Below, one piece after another: positions 7,582-14,630 of a stretch of 20,340 bases of DNA. A program made the position numbers and the translations under genes. Position 1 is the first letter of the stretch. The number at the start of each line of letters is the position of its first letter. The notes under the pieces were generated by a model, which worked only from the letters and a program-made list of their open reading frames with translations, did no database searches and was not told where the DNA came from. The DNA comes from Bacillota bacterium (GTDB taxonomy: Bacteria; Bacillota; Clostridia; Acetivibrionales; DSM-1351), in NCBI GenBank assembly GCA_023398105.1, contig JAEWST010000117.1, positions 1-20,340 of the forward strand, written 5' to 3'.

Positions 7582-8910
7582 ATGCACTATTTAAAAACCA
7601 ACAAAAAAAAGCTGTTTGTATTACTATTTGTATTTATTTGTGTAGTTACATTTAGCTATTTTCAGGCATTTTCTGTAATACCAAAAAAGATAACACTTTT
7701 GGAAGGAGAAGAGTATGTTTATAATTTTAAAAGTTTTTATTTTGTAAATATTAAATCAGATAACAGCAGAGCTCTAAAACTTAATAATAGAGATATAGAG
7801 GCAAATGGGAATTACTTGGAACTTCTGTCGCCTTTAGCTTTTAAAACACAAAAGAAAGGAACTGTAAATTTAGATTTTAGAGTATTTGGTTTGATTCCTC
7901 TTAAGACAATGCAGGTAGATATAATTTCTAGTAAAAAGCTTGTAGCTTGTGGAAATACAGTAGGTGTTAAAATAAAAACCGAAGGAATATTAGTTATTGG
8001 AGTAAGTGATGTAGATACAGGCTCAGGAGAAAGGTGTGCTCCAGCAAAGGATGCTGGAATTAGAGTTGGAGACATTATATATAATATTAATGGTAAAAAA
8101 GTATCAGATATAAATGAGTTAATTAGACATATTGATTCAAGTAATGGAAATAAACTGGAATTAAAGTATAAACGTGGAAATAACCTAATGAGTACCATAA
8201 TAAACCCAATTGTTGGGATAAATGATAAAAAATATCACATTGGATTATGGGTAAGGGATAGTACGGCAGGAATAGGAACAATGACTTTTTTTGATCCAGA
8301 ATCGCATACCTTTGGAGCTTTAGGTCATGGTATAACTGATATTGATACAGGACTTCTAATGCCGGTAAATAGCGGAGAGGTTCTTGAATCAAATATTGTT
8401 GCAATAAAAAGAGGAGTACAGGGCACTCCTGGAGAATTAAAAGGTATATTTATGGAGAATAAATTACCTATGGGTAATATATTTAAAAATGATGAGTGCG
8501 GAATTTATGGCAAACTTTTTAGAGATGATTTAAAAATATTAAAAAACAAATCATATCCAATAGGCATTAGAGGACAAGTAAAAGTTGGAAGGGCAACTAT
8601 TTTATCAAATATTGAAGGTGATTCAATTGAAGAATTTGATGTCGTTATTGAGAAGGTAGCACGACAATCCTTTAGTGGTCCTAAAGGAATGGTGATTAGG
8701 GTTACTGATAAAAAATTATTAGACTCTACTGGCGGCATTGTACAGGGAATGTCGGGCAGTCCAATAATTCAAAACGGTAAACTAATTGGAGCGGTAACAC
8801 ATGTTTTGGTTAATGATCCAACCAGAGGCTATGGGATTTTTATTGAATGGATGATAAAAAATATAGAAGGAATTAATAATAATCAGATGGAAGAGTTGAA
8901 AGTTGGTTGA
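7582..8910 (+). CDS. spoIVB: SpoIVB serine peptidase (family S55), sporulation checkpoint protease
   Basis: In Bacillus subtilis this protease is secreted from the forespore into the intermembrane space, where it cleaves SpoIVFA and thereby triggers sigma-K processing in the mother cell. Length is 442 aa, close to the family norm. An N-terminal membrane/signal segment lies at about 11-31. A PDZ domain spans about 125-205 (SGERCAPAKDAGIRVGDII and the following NINGKKV). The S55 domain has H249 in GALGHG, D376 in VTDKK, and the serine motif GMSGSP (389-394). The start is ATG 7582, 9 nt after AGGGAG; an in-frame TTG at 7552 lacks a binding site. The order recN-spoIVB-spo0A is the standard one in spore formers. 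It is isolated by terminators at 7371 and 8925. Confidence 0.96.
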   Translation: MHYLKTNKKKLFVLLFVFICVVTFSYFQAFSVIPKKITLLEGEEYVYNFKSFYFVNIKSDNSRALKLNNRDIEANGNYLELLSPLAFKTQKKGTVNLDFRVFGLIPLKTMQVDIISSKKLVACGNTVGVKIKTEGILVIGVSDVDTGSGERCAPAKDAGIRVGDIIYNINGKKVSDINELIRHIDSSNGNKLELKYKRGNNLMSTIINPIVGINDKKYHIGLWVRDSTAGIGTMTFFDPESHTFGALGHGITDIDTGLLMPVNSGEVLESNIVAIKRGVQGTPGELKGIFMENKLPMGNIFKNDECGIYGKLFRDDLKILKNKSYPIGIRGQVKVGRATILSNIEGDSIEEFDVVIEKVARQSFSGPKGMVIRVTDKKLLDSTGGIVQGMSGSPIIQNGKLIGAVTHVLVNDPTRGYGIFIEWMIKNIEGINNNQMEELKVG

Positions 8911-8924
8911 ATTTTTAATAAAAT

Positions 8925-8967
8925 AACATTATATTATTACTCTTTGGGCAATAATATAATGTTTTTT
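8925..8967 (+). terminator. intrinsic terminator after spoIVB
   Basis: AACATTATATTATT (8925-8938) is fully complementary to 8950-8963, an 11-nt loop lies between, and the T-run continues to 8967. It lies 14 nt after the spoIVB stop and separates spoIVB from spo0A. Confidence 0.85.
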
Positions 8968-9060
8968 CTTTATAATATTAGAGAAATATGGTAATATAGA
9001 AGCATACACAAGTTATTTTGTTTTTTTGAAATATTTTTCTTTGGCAATTAATGAAAAAAC

Positions 9061-9089
9061 TTGTAATTATGTCGAGTTCAAAATATAAT
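9061..9089 (+). promoter_or_regulatory. sigma-A-like promoter of spo0A with a Spo0A-box-like site
   Basis: TTGTAA (9061-9066), a 17-nt spacer and a perfect TATAAT (9084-9089) lie 48 nt before the spo0A start. Within the spacer, TGTCGAG (9070-9076) matches the 0A box TGTCGAA at six of seven positions, which suggests autoregulation by Spo0A~P. A 7-bp inverted repeat, ACAAGTT (9008-9014) and AACTTGT (9058-9064), overlaps the -35 element. No sigma-H promoter could be recognised. Confidence 0.6.
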
Positions 9090-9137
9090 AGATACATGAC
9101 ATATTTTGGTAAAATAAAAACGTAGGGGGTTATTGCT

Positions 9138-9980
9138 TTGAGTAATAATAAAATTCAGGTACTTATTGCGGACGACAATCGTGAGTTCGGAGATATCTTA
9201 TGTGAGTATTTATCAAATCAAAATGATATCGATGTTGTAGGTCTTGCAAGAGATGGTTTGGAGGCTGTAGACTTAATATTCCAGAATGCTCCAGATATCG
9301 CAATACTAGACATTATAATGCCTCATCTAGATGGTCTTGGGGTATTAGAGAAAATCGCGGAGTCCAACATGGAGAAAAAGCCACTGTTTATTGTGTTATC
9401 AGCAGTTGGTCAAGACAAAATCACACAACGAGCACTTGCATTAGGAGCTGAGTATTACATTGTTAAGCCTTTTGACATGGATGTTCTAGTTAATAGAATC
9501 AGACAGTTGAAAAACAATACTTATGTAACTGCTCCACAGAATTCTTTTTCATCTTCCATCTCATCTCACAAGAATGAGTACTTTACTACAACTGAGAAGA
9601 GACCAGCTCATATCAATAATGCTTCTAGAAGCTTAGAGGTAGAGGTTACTAACATTATGCATGAAATAGGTGTTCCTGCACATATTAAGGGATATCAGTA
9701 TTTAAGGGATGCTATAATGATGGTTGTTAAAGATTTGGATGTAATCAATTCAATTACTAAATTATTATATCCAAGTATTGCCAAAGAATATAATACTACT
9801 CCAAGCAGGGTAGAAAGAGCTATTCGTCATGCTATTGAGGTAGCATGGAGCAGAGGTCAGGTAGAAGCTATTGACGCTCTGTTTGGCTACACAGTAAACA
9901 TTGGAAAAGGCAAACCAACCAATTCAGAGTTTATAGCTATGATAGCTGATAAGCTAAGATTGGAAATGAAGGTTAGCTAG
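9138..9980 (+). CDS. spo0A: stage 0 sporulation protein A, master response regulator
   Basis: Spo0A is the transcription factor that commits the cell to sporulation when phosphorylated; in clostridia it also affects solvent formation and stationary-phase genes. Length is 280 aa, slightly longer than B. subtilis because of a longer linker. The receiver domain (about 6-125) has the acidic pocket D12/D13, phosphoacceptor D58 (ILDIIMP), S88 and K110 (VKPFD). The linker at 130-165 is rich in Ser/Thr/Asn. The C-terminal DNA-binding domain has the near-invariant PSRVERAIRHAIEVAWSRG (222-240), which contains the recognition helix. The start is TTG 9138, 8 nt after AGGGGG. Clostridial Spo0A is often phosphorylated directly by orphan kinases; none is encoded beside it here. 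Confidence 0.98.
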   Translation: MSNNKIQVLIADDNREFGDILCEYLSNQNDIDVVGLARDGLEAVDLIFQNAPDIAILDIIMPHLDGLGVLEKIAESNMEKKPLFIVLSAVGQDKITQRALALGAEYYIVKPFDMDVLVNRIRQLKNNTYVTAPQNSFSSSISSHKNEYFTTTEKRPAHINNASRSLEVEVTNIMHEIGVPAHIKGYQYLRDAIMMVVKDLDVINSITKLLYPSIAKEYNTTPSRVERAIRHAIEVAWSRGQVEAIDALFGYTVNIGKGKPTNSEFIAMIADKLRLEMKVS

Positions 9981-9992
9981 CTAATTAATAAA

Positions 9993-10051
9993 TTTGACAA
10001 AATAACTTTTGAAAAACAAGTTGTTTAGCAACATTTATTTAGTTTGTCAAA
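9993..10051 (+). repeat. inverted repeat downstream of spo0A
   Basis: TTTGACAAA (9993-10001) and TTTGTCAAA (10043-10051) are perfect complements 41 nt apart. A small GTTG/CAAC hairpin (10020-10023/10029-10032) lies between them. This forms a second stem directly before the spo0A terminator. It may stabilise the 3' end of the mRNA; its role is unknown. Confidence 0.45.
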
Positions 10052-10054
10052 AAG

Positions 10055-10108
10055 ACTCTTCTGCTTTATTGAATTTTTTAAAAGCCAATAAAGCAGAGGA
10101 GTTTTTTT
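10055..10108 (+). terminator. strong intrinsic terminator after spo0A
   Basis: Positions 10055-10071 pair with 10086-10102 over 17 bp with a single G-T pair, then seven T (10102-10108). It closes the spo0A transcript. Confidence 0.93.
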
Positions 10109-10182
10109 GTTATAATAAATTTTTGTTAATATTTTTATTTTTTCAATACATTTTAAATTACTATTGTTATAATTAAATAAAT

Positions 10183-10194
10183 GTCCACCTGGAC
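10183..10194. promoter_or_regulatory. 12-bp palindrome, possible operator
   Basis: GTCCACCTGGAC is a perfect 5-bp inverted repeat around CC, standing out in an A/T-rich spacer just after a TATAAT. It may be a repressor site; no regulator is known. Confidence 0.25.
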
Positions 10195-10248
10195 TTTAAA
10201 ATACAAATCAATTTTGTTACTATGATATATAGATAATAACTTAATTAT

Positions 10249-10270
10249 TAAACTTTCGCAGTTGATAATT
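10249..10270 (+). repeat. dispersed 22-bp repeat, copy 2
   Basis: It matches 3959-3980 at 21 of 22 positions, with a 17-bp exact core TAAACTTTCGCAGTTGA. Unlike copy 1, no complementary GCGAAAGTT arm is found nearby. It lies about 180-200 nt before the response regulator gene. Confidence 0.55.
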
Positions 10271-10382
10271 CTACCGCACCAATAAAATTTTTATGTGATA
10301 AGTTTGAGTAACATAATTAAGTAATATTTATAAATTATTCCAATAAATCAATTTGAAATCAATAAGGCTAGAAAAATAGATG

Positions 10383-10441
10383 AAAAGGGGGACGGATACG
10401 TGCCTGTTCTATAATTGCATTAGTAGTAAATGTGGCACGTA
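10383..10441 (+). promoter_or_regulatory. leader with strong SD, 4-codon micro-ORF and 8-bp inverted repeat before the response regulator
   Basis: AAAAGGGGGA (10383-10392) is the best ribosome-binding sequence in this stretch, but the nearest start it serves is GTG 10400, which opens a 4-codon frame ending at TAA 10412-10414. TACGTGCC (10397-10404) pairs perfectly with GGCACGTA (10434-10441), so the micro-ORF start sits in a possible stem. The response regulator's own start has no clear binding site. The same arrangement occurs before the kinase gene at 11167. Whether the peptide is made is unknown. Confidence 0.35.
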
Positions 10442-10450
10442 GATATAATT

Positions 10451-11140
10451 ATGAATAGTAAAAGTAAAGTGCTGATTGTAGATGATGACAGAAATATTTG
10501 TGAACTAATAGGATTATATCTTCAAAAAGAAGGTTATGATGTGATTTATGCTTACAATGGTATAAATGCAGTAGATATTTTTAAAATACAGACGCCTAGT
10601 CTAGTAGTATTGGATATAATGCTTCCAGGTATTGACGGATGGCAGGTTTGCAGAGAAATTAGAAAGATTAGCTCAATACCCATTATAATGCTTACTGCAA
10701 AGGGCGAAACCTTTGACAAGGTGCTTGGCTTGGAGCTGGGTGCTGATGATTATATGGTCAAGCCCTTTGAACCTAAAGAACTTGTAGCTAGGATAAAAGC
10801 AGTTCTGAGAAGATATGAACACAAAGAAGTAGACACTCAGGAGGTGGCTTTTGCCAACTTAATAATTAATAAGAGCAATTATACTATAAGGCTCAAAGGA
10901 AATCTTATTGAAATGCCTCCTAAAGAGCTTGAACTGTTATTCTTTTTGGCTTCCAATCCTAACAAGGTATTTACAAGAGAGCAGCTTTTAGAGCATGTTT
11001 GGGGCTTTGATTTTTATGGTGATTCACGAACAGTGGATGTACATGTAAAGCGAGTTAGGGAAAAAATTGATTTAGAAGGTCAGTCTTGGCAGCTTAAAAC
11101 TGTATGGGGTGTTGGCTACAAGTTTGAAGTGAAAAGTTAA
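10451..11140 (+). CDS. OmpR/PhoB-family response regulator
   Basis: This is a two-component transcription factor, probably phosphorylated by the kinase encoded next to it. Length is 229 aa. The receiver domain (6-120) has D11-D13, phosphoacceptor D55 (VLDIMLP), T82 and K104 (VKPFEP). The winged-helix DNA-binding domain (about 130-227) shows PPKELELL, TREQLLEHVWG, the recognition helix SRTVDVHVKRVREKI and VWGVGYKF. ATG 10451 is chosen because homologues begin a few residues before KVLIVDDD. ATG 10430 would add seven residues. Neither has a good ribosome binding site. The target genes are unknown; the downstream htrA-like gene is a candidate by position. It resembles regulators such as YycF or ResD in general form, but I cannot assign one. 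Confidence 0.92.
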   Translation: MNSKSKVLIVDDDRNICELIGLYLQKEGYDVIYAYNGINAVDIFKIQTPSLVVLDIMLPGIDGWQVCREIRKISSIPIIMLTAKGETFDKVLGLELGADDYMVKPFEPKELVARIKAVLRRYEHKEVDTQEVAFANLIINKSNYTIRLKGNLIEMPPKELELLFFLASNPNKVFTREQLLEHVWGFDFYGDSRTVDVHVKRVREKIDLEGQSWQLKTVWGVGYKFEVKS

Positions 11141-11166
11141 AAACACAAACGCATAGATAAATTTTT

Positions 11167-11218
11167 ACACAAAAGGGGGAGCGAGTCCATGCTCTTTATT
11201 GGAGTTTGTGTCAAATAG
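11167..11218 (+). promoter_or_regulatory. leader with strong SD, micro-ORF and inverted repeat before the kinase gene
   Basis: ACACAAA (11167-11173) can pair with TTTGTGT (11205-11211), enclosing AAAAGGGGGA (11171-11180) and the start of a 9-codon frame at 11189. The kinase gene's own binding site is weak. The layout repeats that at 10383, and in both the micro-ORF stop is 15 nt before the next downstream ATG (10430 and 11234). Confidence 0.35.
11189..11218 (+). CDS. possible 9-codon leader peptide
   Basis: ATG 11189 has a strong binding site (AGGGGG, about 9 nt upstream) and reads MLFIGVCVK before TAG at 11216-11218. It ends 15 nt before the kinase start. It could be a translated leader that feeds ribosomes to the kinase gene, or a chance frame. 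No family is known. Confidence 0.25.
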   Translation: MLFIGVCVK

Positions 11219-11233
11219 AGATATGGATTTATA

Positions 11234-12751
11234 ATGAAGTTAAAATTCAAAAACACAATATTTAAAAAGCTTGTTAGCGTATTTATTGGATTATTAGTAC
11301 TCAACTATTTGGTCACTGGAGGCTTTTTATTCTATTTCTTAAATGATTATAGTACAAAGCAAAAAGAAGACACTCTTAAAAGGAACGCTGAAGTTATTAA
11401 GAACGCTTTTATCATATTATATGGAAATATGGATAATACATCTCTTAAATGGTTTCAGAGTTTTTTAAACCAATCAAGTGTATTAAGCAATTCTATGATA
11501 TGGATTGTAGACAATTCAGGACACATTGTATATAGTGAGCCAAGCATACCTGAGAGTTTTATTTCAAAATATAGGGATGAAACCAGATTGGCCAAATTAC
11601 CAGATGTAAGGCAATATTCAGATGTTATGGAGAGTGGGAACGAAACACTGGTAAAGACAGGAGACTTTTTTGGTTTTTTTGCAGATGATGCCTTCAAAAA
11701 TGACGGCAGTTCGTGGATAACAGTGCAAATGCCCATTCAAGTAATACCAAGCAATGGTAAGCAAGTAACAATAGCTGCTGTCTATTTGCACACACCTGTT
11801 CCTGAAGTTCAGAGACTTCAATTTTCGGTATTCAGATTATTCATGATTTCTGGTGGACTATCGATATTGATAGCTATTTTCCTTGTTTATCTTTTTTCAG
11901 TGAAATTTACAAGACCTTTAAAGCAAATTAATCAAGTTGCAAAGAAAATTGCAGGAGGAGAATTTAACAACAGACTTGTAGTTAGTTCAAAAGACGAAGT
12001 AGGTCAGCTTGCAGACAGCTTTAATCATATGCTGGATGATTTACAAGAGCTGGAGGAAATGAGACGAGGGTTTATTGCAAATGTTTCCCATGAACTGAGA
12101 ACTCCAATGACTTCAATTAGAGGATTTGTTGAAGGTATAATTGATGGTACTATACCGCCCGAAAAACAAAGTAATTATTTGTTAATAGTAAAGGATGAGA
12201 CCATCAGACTGAGCAGACTTGTAAATGACCTTTTGGATCTTGCAAAAATGGAGGCGGGAGAGGTTGCACTAAATATAAAACAATTTGATATAAATGAATT
12301 GATTCGTATATGCGTTATAAAACTTGAGACTTTAATAACCTCAAAAAATATAGAAATTGAAGCAAATTTTGCAATAGAAAGTTTACTGGTTTCTGCTGAT
12401 AAAGACTCTATTGAGAGAGTAATAATAAATCTTTTGCATAATGCAGTAAAATTTTCTAATGAAAATGGGAGAATTATTTTAGAAACTGTAAAGAATAAAG
12501 AAAAGGTCTTAATTTCAGTAGAAGATACAGGGATAGGAATAAGTGAAGATGATATTAAACGAATTTGGGATAGATTTTACAAAACAGATAAGTCCCGCGG
12601 AAAGGACAAAACTGGTACTGGCTTAGGACTTGCCATTGCGAAAAACATTATAAACGAACACAATCAAGAGATTTGGGTAGAAAGCACAATGGGTCAAGGT
12701 ACAAGATTTACATTTACTCTTGATTATTGTAAAAACGGTTTAGAAGATTAA
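11234..12751 (+). CDS. membrane sensor histidine kinase (HAMP-HisKA-HATPase)
   Basis: This is the probable partner of the response regulator 93 nt upstream. Length is 505 aa. Membrane segments lie at about 14-36 and 198-223 and flank an extracytoplasmic sensor region of about 160 residues. HAMP spans about 224-276. The phosphoacceptor is H286 in SHELRTPM. The ATP-binding domain has the N box (N399/N403 in INLLHNAVKFS), the G1 box DTGIG (431-435) and the G2 box GTGLGLAI (461-468). All catalytic motifs are intact. The sensor region has no signature I recognise, so the signal is unknown. The start is ATG 11234 with only a weak binding site. Confidence 0.95.
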   Translation: MKLKFKNTIFKKLVSVFIGLLVLNYLVTGGFLFYFLNDYSTKQKEDTLKRNAEVIKNAFIILYGNMDNTSLKWFQSFLNQSSVLSNSMIWIVDNSGHIVYSEPSIPESFISKYRDETRLAKLPDVRQYSDVMESGNETLVKTGDFFGFFADDAFKNDGSSWITVQMPIQVIPSNGKQVTIAAVYLHTPVPEVQRLQFSVFRLFMISGGLSILIAIFLVYLFSVKFTRPLKQINQVAKKIAGGEFNNRLVVSSKDEVGQLADSFNHMLDDLQELEEMRRGFIANVSHELRTPMTSIRGFVEGIIDGTIPPEKQSNYLLIVKDETIRLSRLVNDLLDLAKMEAGEVALNIKQFDINELIRICVIKLETLITSKNIEIEANFAIESLLVSADKDSIERVIINLLHNAVKFSNENGRIILETVKNKEKVLISVEDTGIGISEDDIKRIWDRFYKTDKSRGKDKTGTGLGLAIAKNIINEHNQEIWVESTMGQGTRFTFTLDYCKNGLED

Positions 12752-12821
12752 CATTTTGTTCACAGATTTTTAAAGAAGTTTTATTACAATAAATTTAAAA
12801 AGGTTGGGAGGGAGAGCTATA

Positions 12822-14366
12822 ATGACCGATGAAAATTATGAAAAAATAAATGATAATGATGTTCAAAACATTGAAAAGGATACAGATAATAACAGTACTG
12901 TTACAAATGAGGCTGATGAAAGTAAGACAAACAATATGAATTCAGAAAATAATTATTCTTCTCAGGGAATGAGCTCAGTTAATAATAGTGATTCTATTAA
13001 CAGTTTTAATGAGCCTATAAGCGATAATCAGAAAAATGAAGCTATTTCTTCTGATTCGGACTTTTATAAAAAAGATAATTATAATGAAACTCAAAAAACA
13101 TTGCAGAATCAGAATAATAGTTATAGTGGCTACAACTATAATAAATTAAGTATGAACAGCTATTACAAGGAAAACATTAAAAAAACAGATAATAAGAAGT
13201 CTGATGCATGGAAATATATTTTAGTTTCATTAGTTAGTGCTTTTGTGGGAGCTGCAATTATAGCAGTAATGCTTATTGTTGTTGCACCTATAGCACAACC
13301 TAAACTAAAAAGTTTTCTTGGTATTAGTTCCAAGGAAGATATAAAAATTGGAGCACAGACAGGCACAGGTGAAGTGAAAAAGGTTGAAATTATTCAAACA
13401 GGTGAAAGTGCAGTTACAAGTGTAGCCGAAAAGGTTGGTCCCTCTGTTGTTGGAATTAGAACCTCTTTTCAAAATACAAATGAATTATTCGGCTCACAAG
13501 CTGATTTTGGTGAGGGTTCAGGTATAATAATTAGCTCAGACGGCTATATTCTTACAAATCATCATGTCATAGAAAATGCTTTGAATGATAAAACTAGAGG
13601 TATAAGAACTGGTTCACAAATACAGGTATATCTTCCTAGCAGAATAGAAAAACCTTATAAGGCTGAAATAAAAGGTTATGACTCAAAAACTGATTTGGCG
13701 GTTATAAAGATAAGCGAAGAAGGGCTTCCTGCAATTGAACTTGGCAATTCAGATAAGCTAAAAGTAGGAGAACCTGCAATTGCTGTTGGAAATCCTGGTG
13801 GATTAGAATATATGGGTTCATTAACGACTGGTGTTATTAGCGGATTAAATAGAACAGTTCAGCTTGATGGAGGTAAAAAGATTAGGCTTATTCAAACTGA
13901 TGCAGCTATTAATCCTGGAAATAGCGGTGGTGCATTAGTCAACATTGAAGGGCAGCTAATTGGTGTCAATACTATCAAAATGGTTGCGACTGGTTTTGAA
14001 GGTCTTGGATTTGCAATTCCAGTAAATGATGCAAAAAAAATTGCTGATGAGCTAATAAAAAACACGTATATATCAAAACCTTATTTGGGAATATATGTCG
14101 ATAATAGTTATACAGAAGACATAGCTGAAGCAAATAAATTACCGATGGGTGTATTTGTAGCTGATGTTGAAATACTAGGGGCAGCTCAAAAATCTGGTAT
14201 TAGAGCATTAGATATCATAACTAAGTTTAATAATGTAACAGTAGAATCCTACGACCAACTAGAAGAGGAAAAGAACAAATTTAAACCTGGTGATGTTGTA
14301 GATGTAGAAATCTATAGAGATGGCAACAGAAGAACATTAAAAGTAACACTGGGTGAAACAAAATAA
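12822..14366 (+). CDS. HtrA/DegP-like membrane-anchored serine protease
   Basis: This is an extracytoplasmic quality-control protease. Length is 514 aa. Residues 1-128 are hydrophilic, low-complexity (Asn, Ser, Asp, Lys, Tyr) and probably disordered inside the cell. One transmembrane segment spans about 131-158. The trypsin-like domain has H248 (TNHHVI), D291 (KTDLAV) and S368 (NPGNSGG), so it is expected to be active. One PDZ domain spans about 420-512. ATG 12822 is chosen, 7 nt after GGGAGGGAG; an in-frame TTG at 12804 overlaps that binding site. It lies 70 nt after the kinase stop with no terminator between them, so co-transcription with the two-component genes is likely. HtrA genes beside a two-component system commonly belong to envelope-stress control, but that role is inferred here. 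Confidence 0.94.
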   Translation: MTDENYEKINDNDVQNIEKDTDNNSTVTNEADESKTNNMNSENNYSSQGMSSVNNSDSINSFNEPISDNQKNEAISSDSDFYKKDNYNETQKTLQNQNNSYSGYNYNKLSMNSYYKENIKKTDNKKSDAWKYILVSLVSAFVGAAIIAVMLIVVAPIAQPKLKSFLGISSKEDIKIGAQTGTGEVKKVEIIQTGESAVTSVAEKVGPSVVGIRTSFQNTNELFGSQADFGEGSGIIISSDGYILTNHHVIENALNDKTRGIRTGSQIQVYLPSRIEKPYKAEIKGYDSKTDLAVIKISEEGLPAIELGNSDKLKVGEPAIAVGNPGGLEYMGSLTTGVISGLNRTVQLDGGKKIRLIQTDAAINPGNSGGALVNIEGQLIGVNTIKMVATGFEGLGFAIPVNDAKKIADELIKNTYISKPYLGIYVDNSYTEDIAEANKLPMGVFVADVEILGAAQKSGIRALDIITKFNNVTVESYDQLEEEKNKFKPGDVVDVEIYRDGNRRTLKVTLGETK

Positions 14367-14378
14367 AGAATATGGTAT

Positions 14379-14415
14379 AATAGGTACAGCATTTATTAAT
14401 GTATGTACCTATTTT
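14379..14415 (+). terminator. probable intrinsic terminator after the htrA-like gene
   Basis: AATAGGTACA (14379-14388) pairs with TGTACCTATT (14404-14413), followed by a short T-run to 14415. The U-tract is weak, so termination may be partial. Confidence 0.55.
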
Positions 14416-14457
14416 GCTATATAAATAAAATTATTTCGCAAAAATATACATTTTATG

Positions 14458-14486
14458 TTGCTAATGTCACAAAAAAACTTTAAAAT
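14458..14486 (+). promoter_or_regulatory. possible promoter for the HD-GYP gene
   Basis: TTGCTA (14458-14463), 17 nt, TAAAAT (14481-14486). This is a fair but not strong sigma-A match after the terminator at 14379. In AT-rich DNA such matches are common. Confidence 0.25.
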
Positions 14487-14630
14487 TAAAGATGGGATTA
14501 TAGTCAAGTTTTTTAATGACAAAATTCAATCATGAGTTTTTAGTGTTAAGTAAGCTACAAACTCAAATTTTAAAGACATAGTAATTGTCTATTGGTAATA
14601 CTATTTTAAATTTTACTAATGGAGGAAGGT

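Larger units (their letters stand above)
10109..10450. other. long AT-rich non-coding spacer before the two-component genes
   Basis: No protein is supported here. It holds a perfect TATAAT at 10168-10173 without a convincing -35 box, and the palindrome GTCCA-CC-TGGAC at 10183-10194, about ten bases downstream, where an operator near a transcription start could lie. It also holds the second copy of the 22-bp repeat at 10249 and the leader described at 10383. The remainder is A/T-rich with nothing recognisable. Confidence 0.5.
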
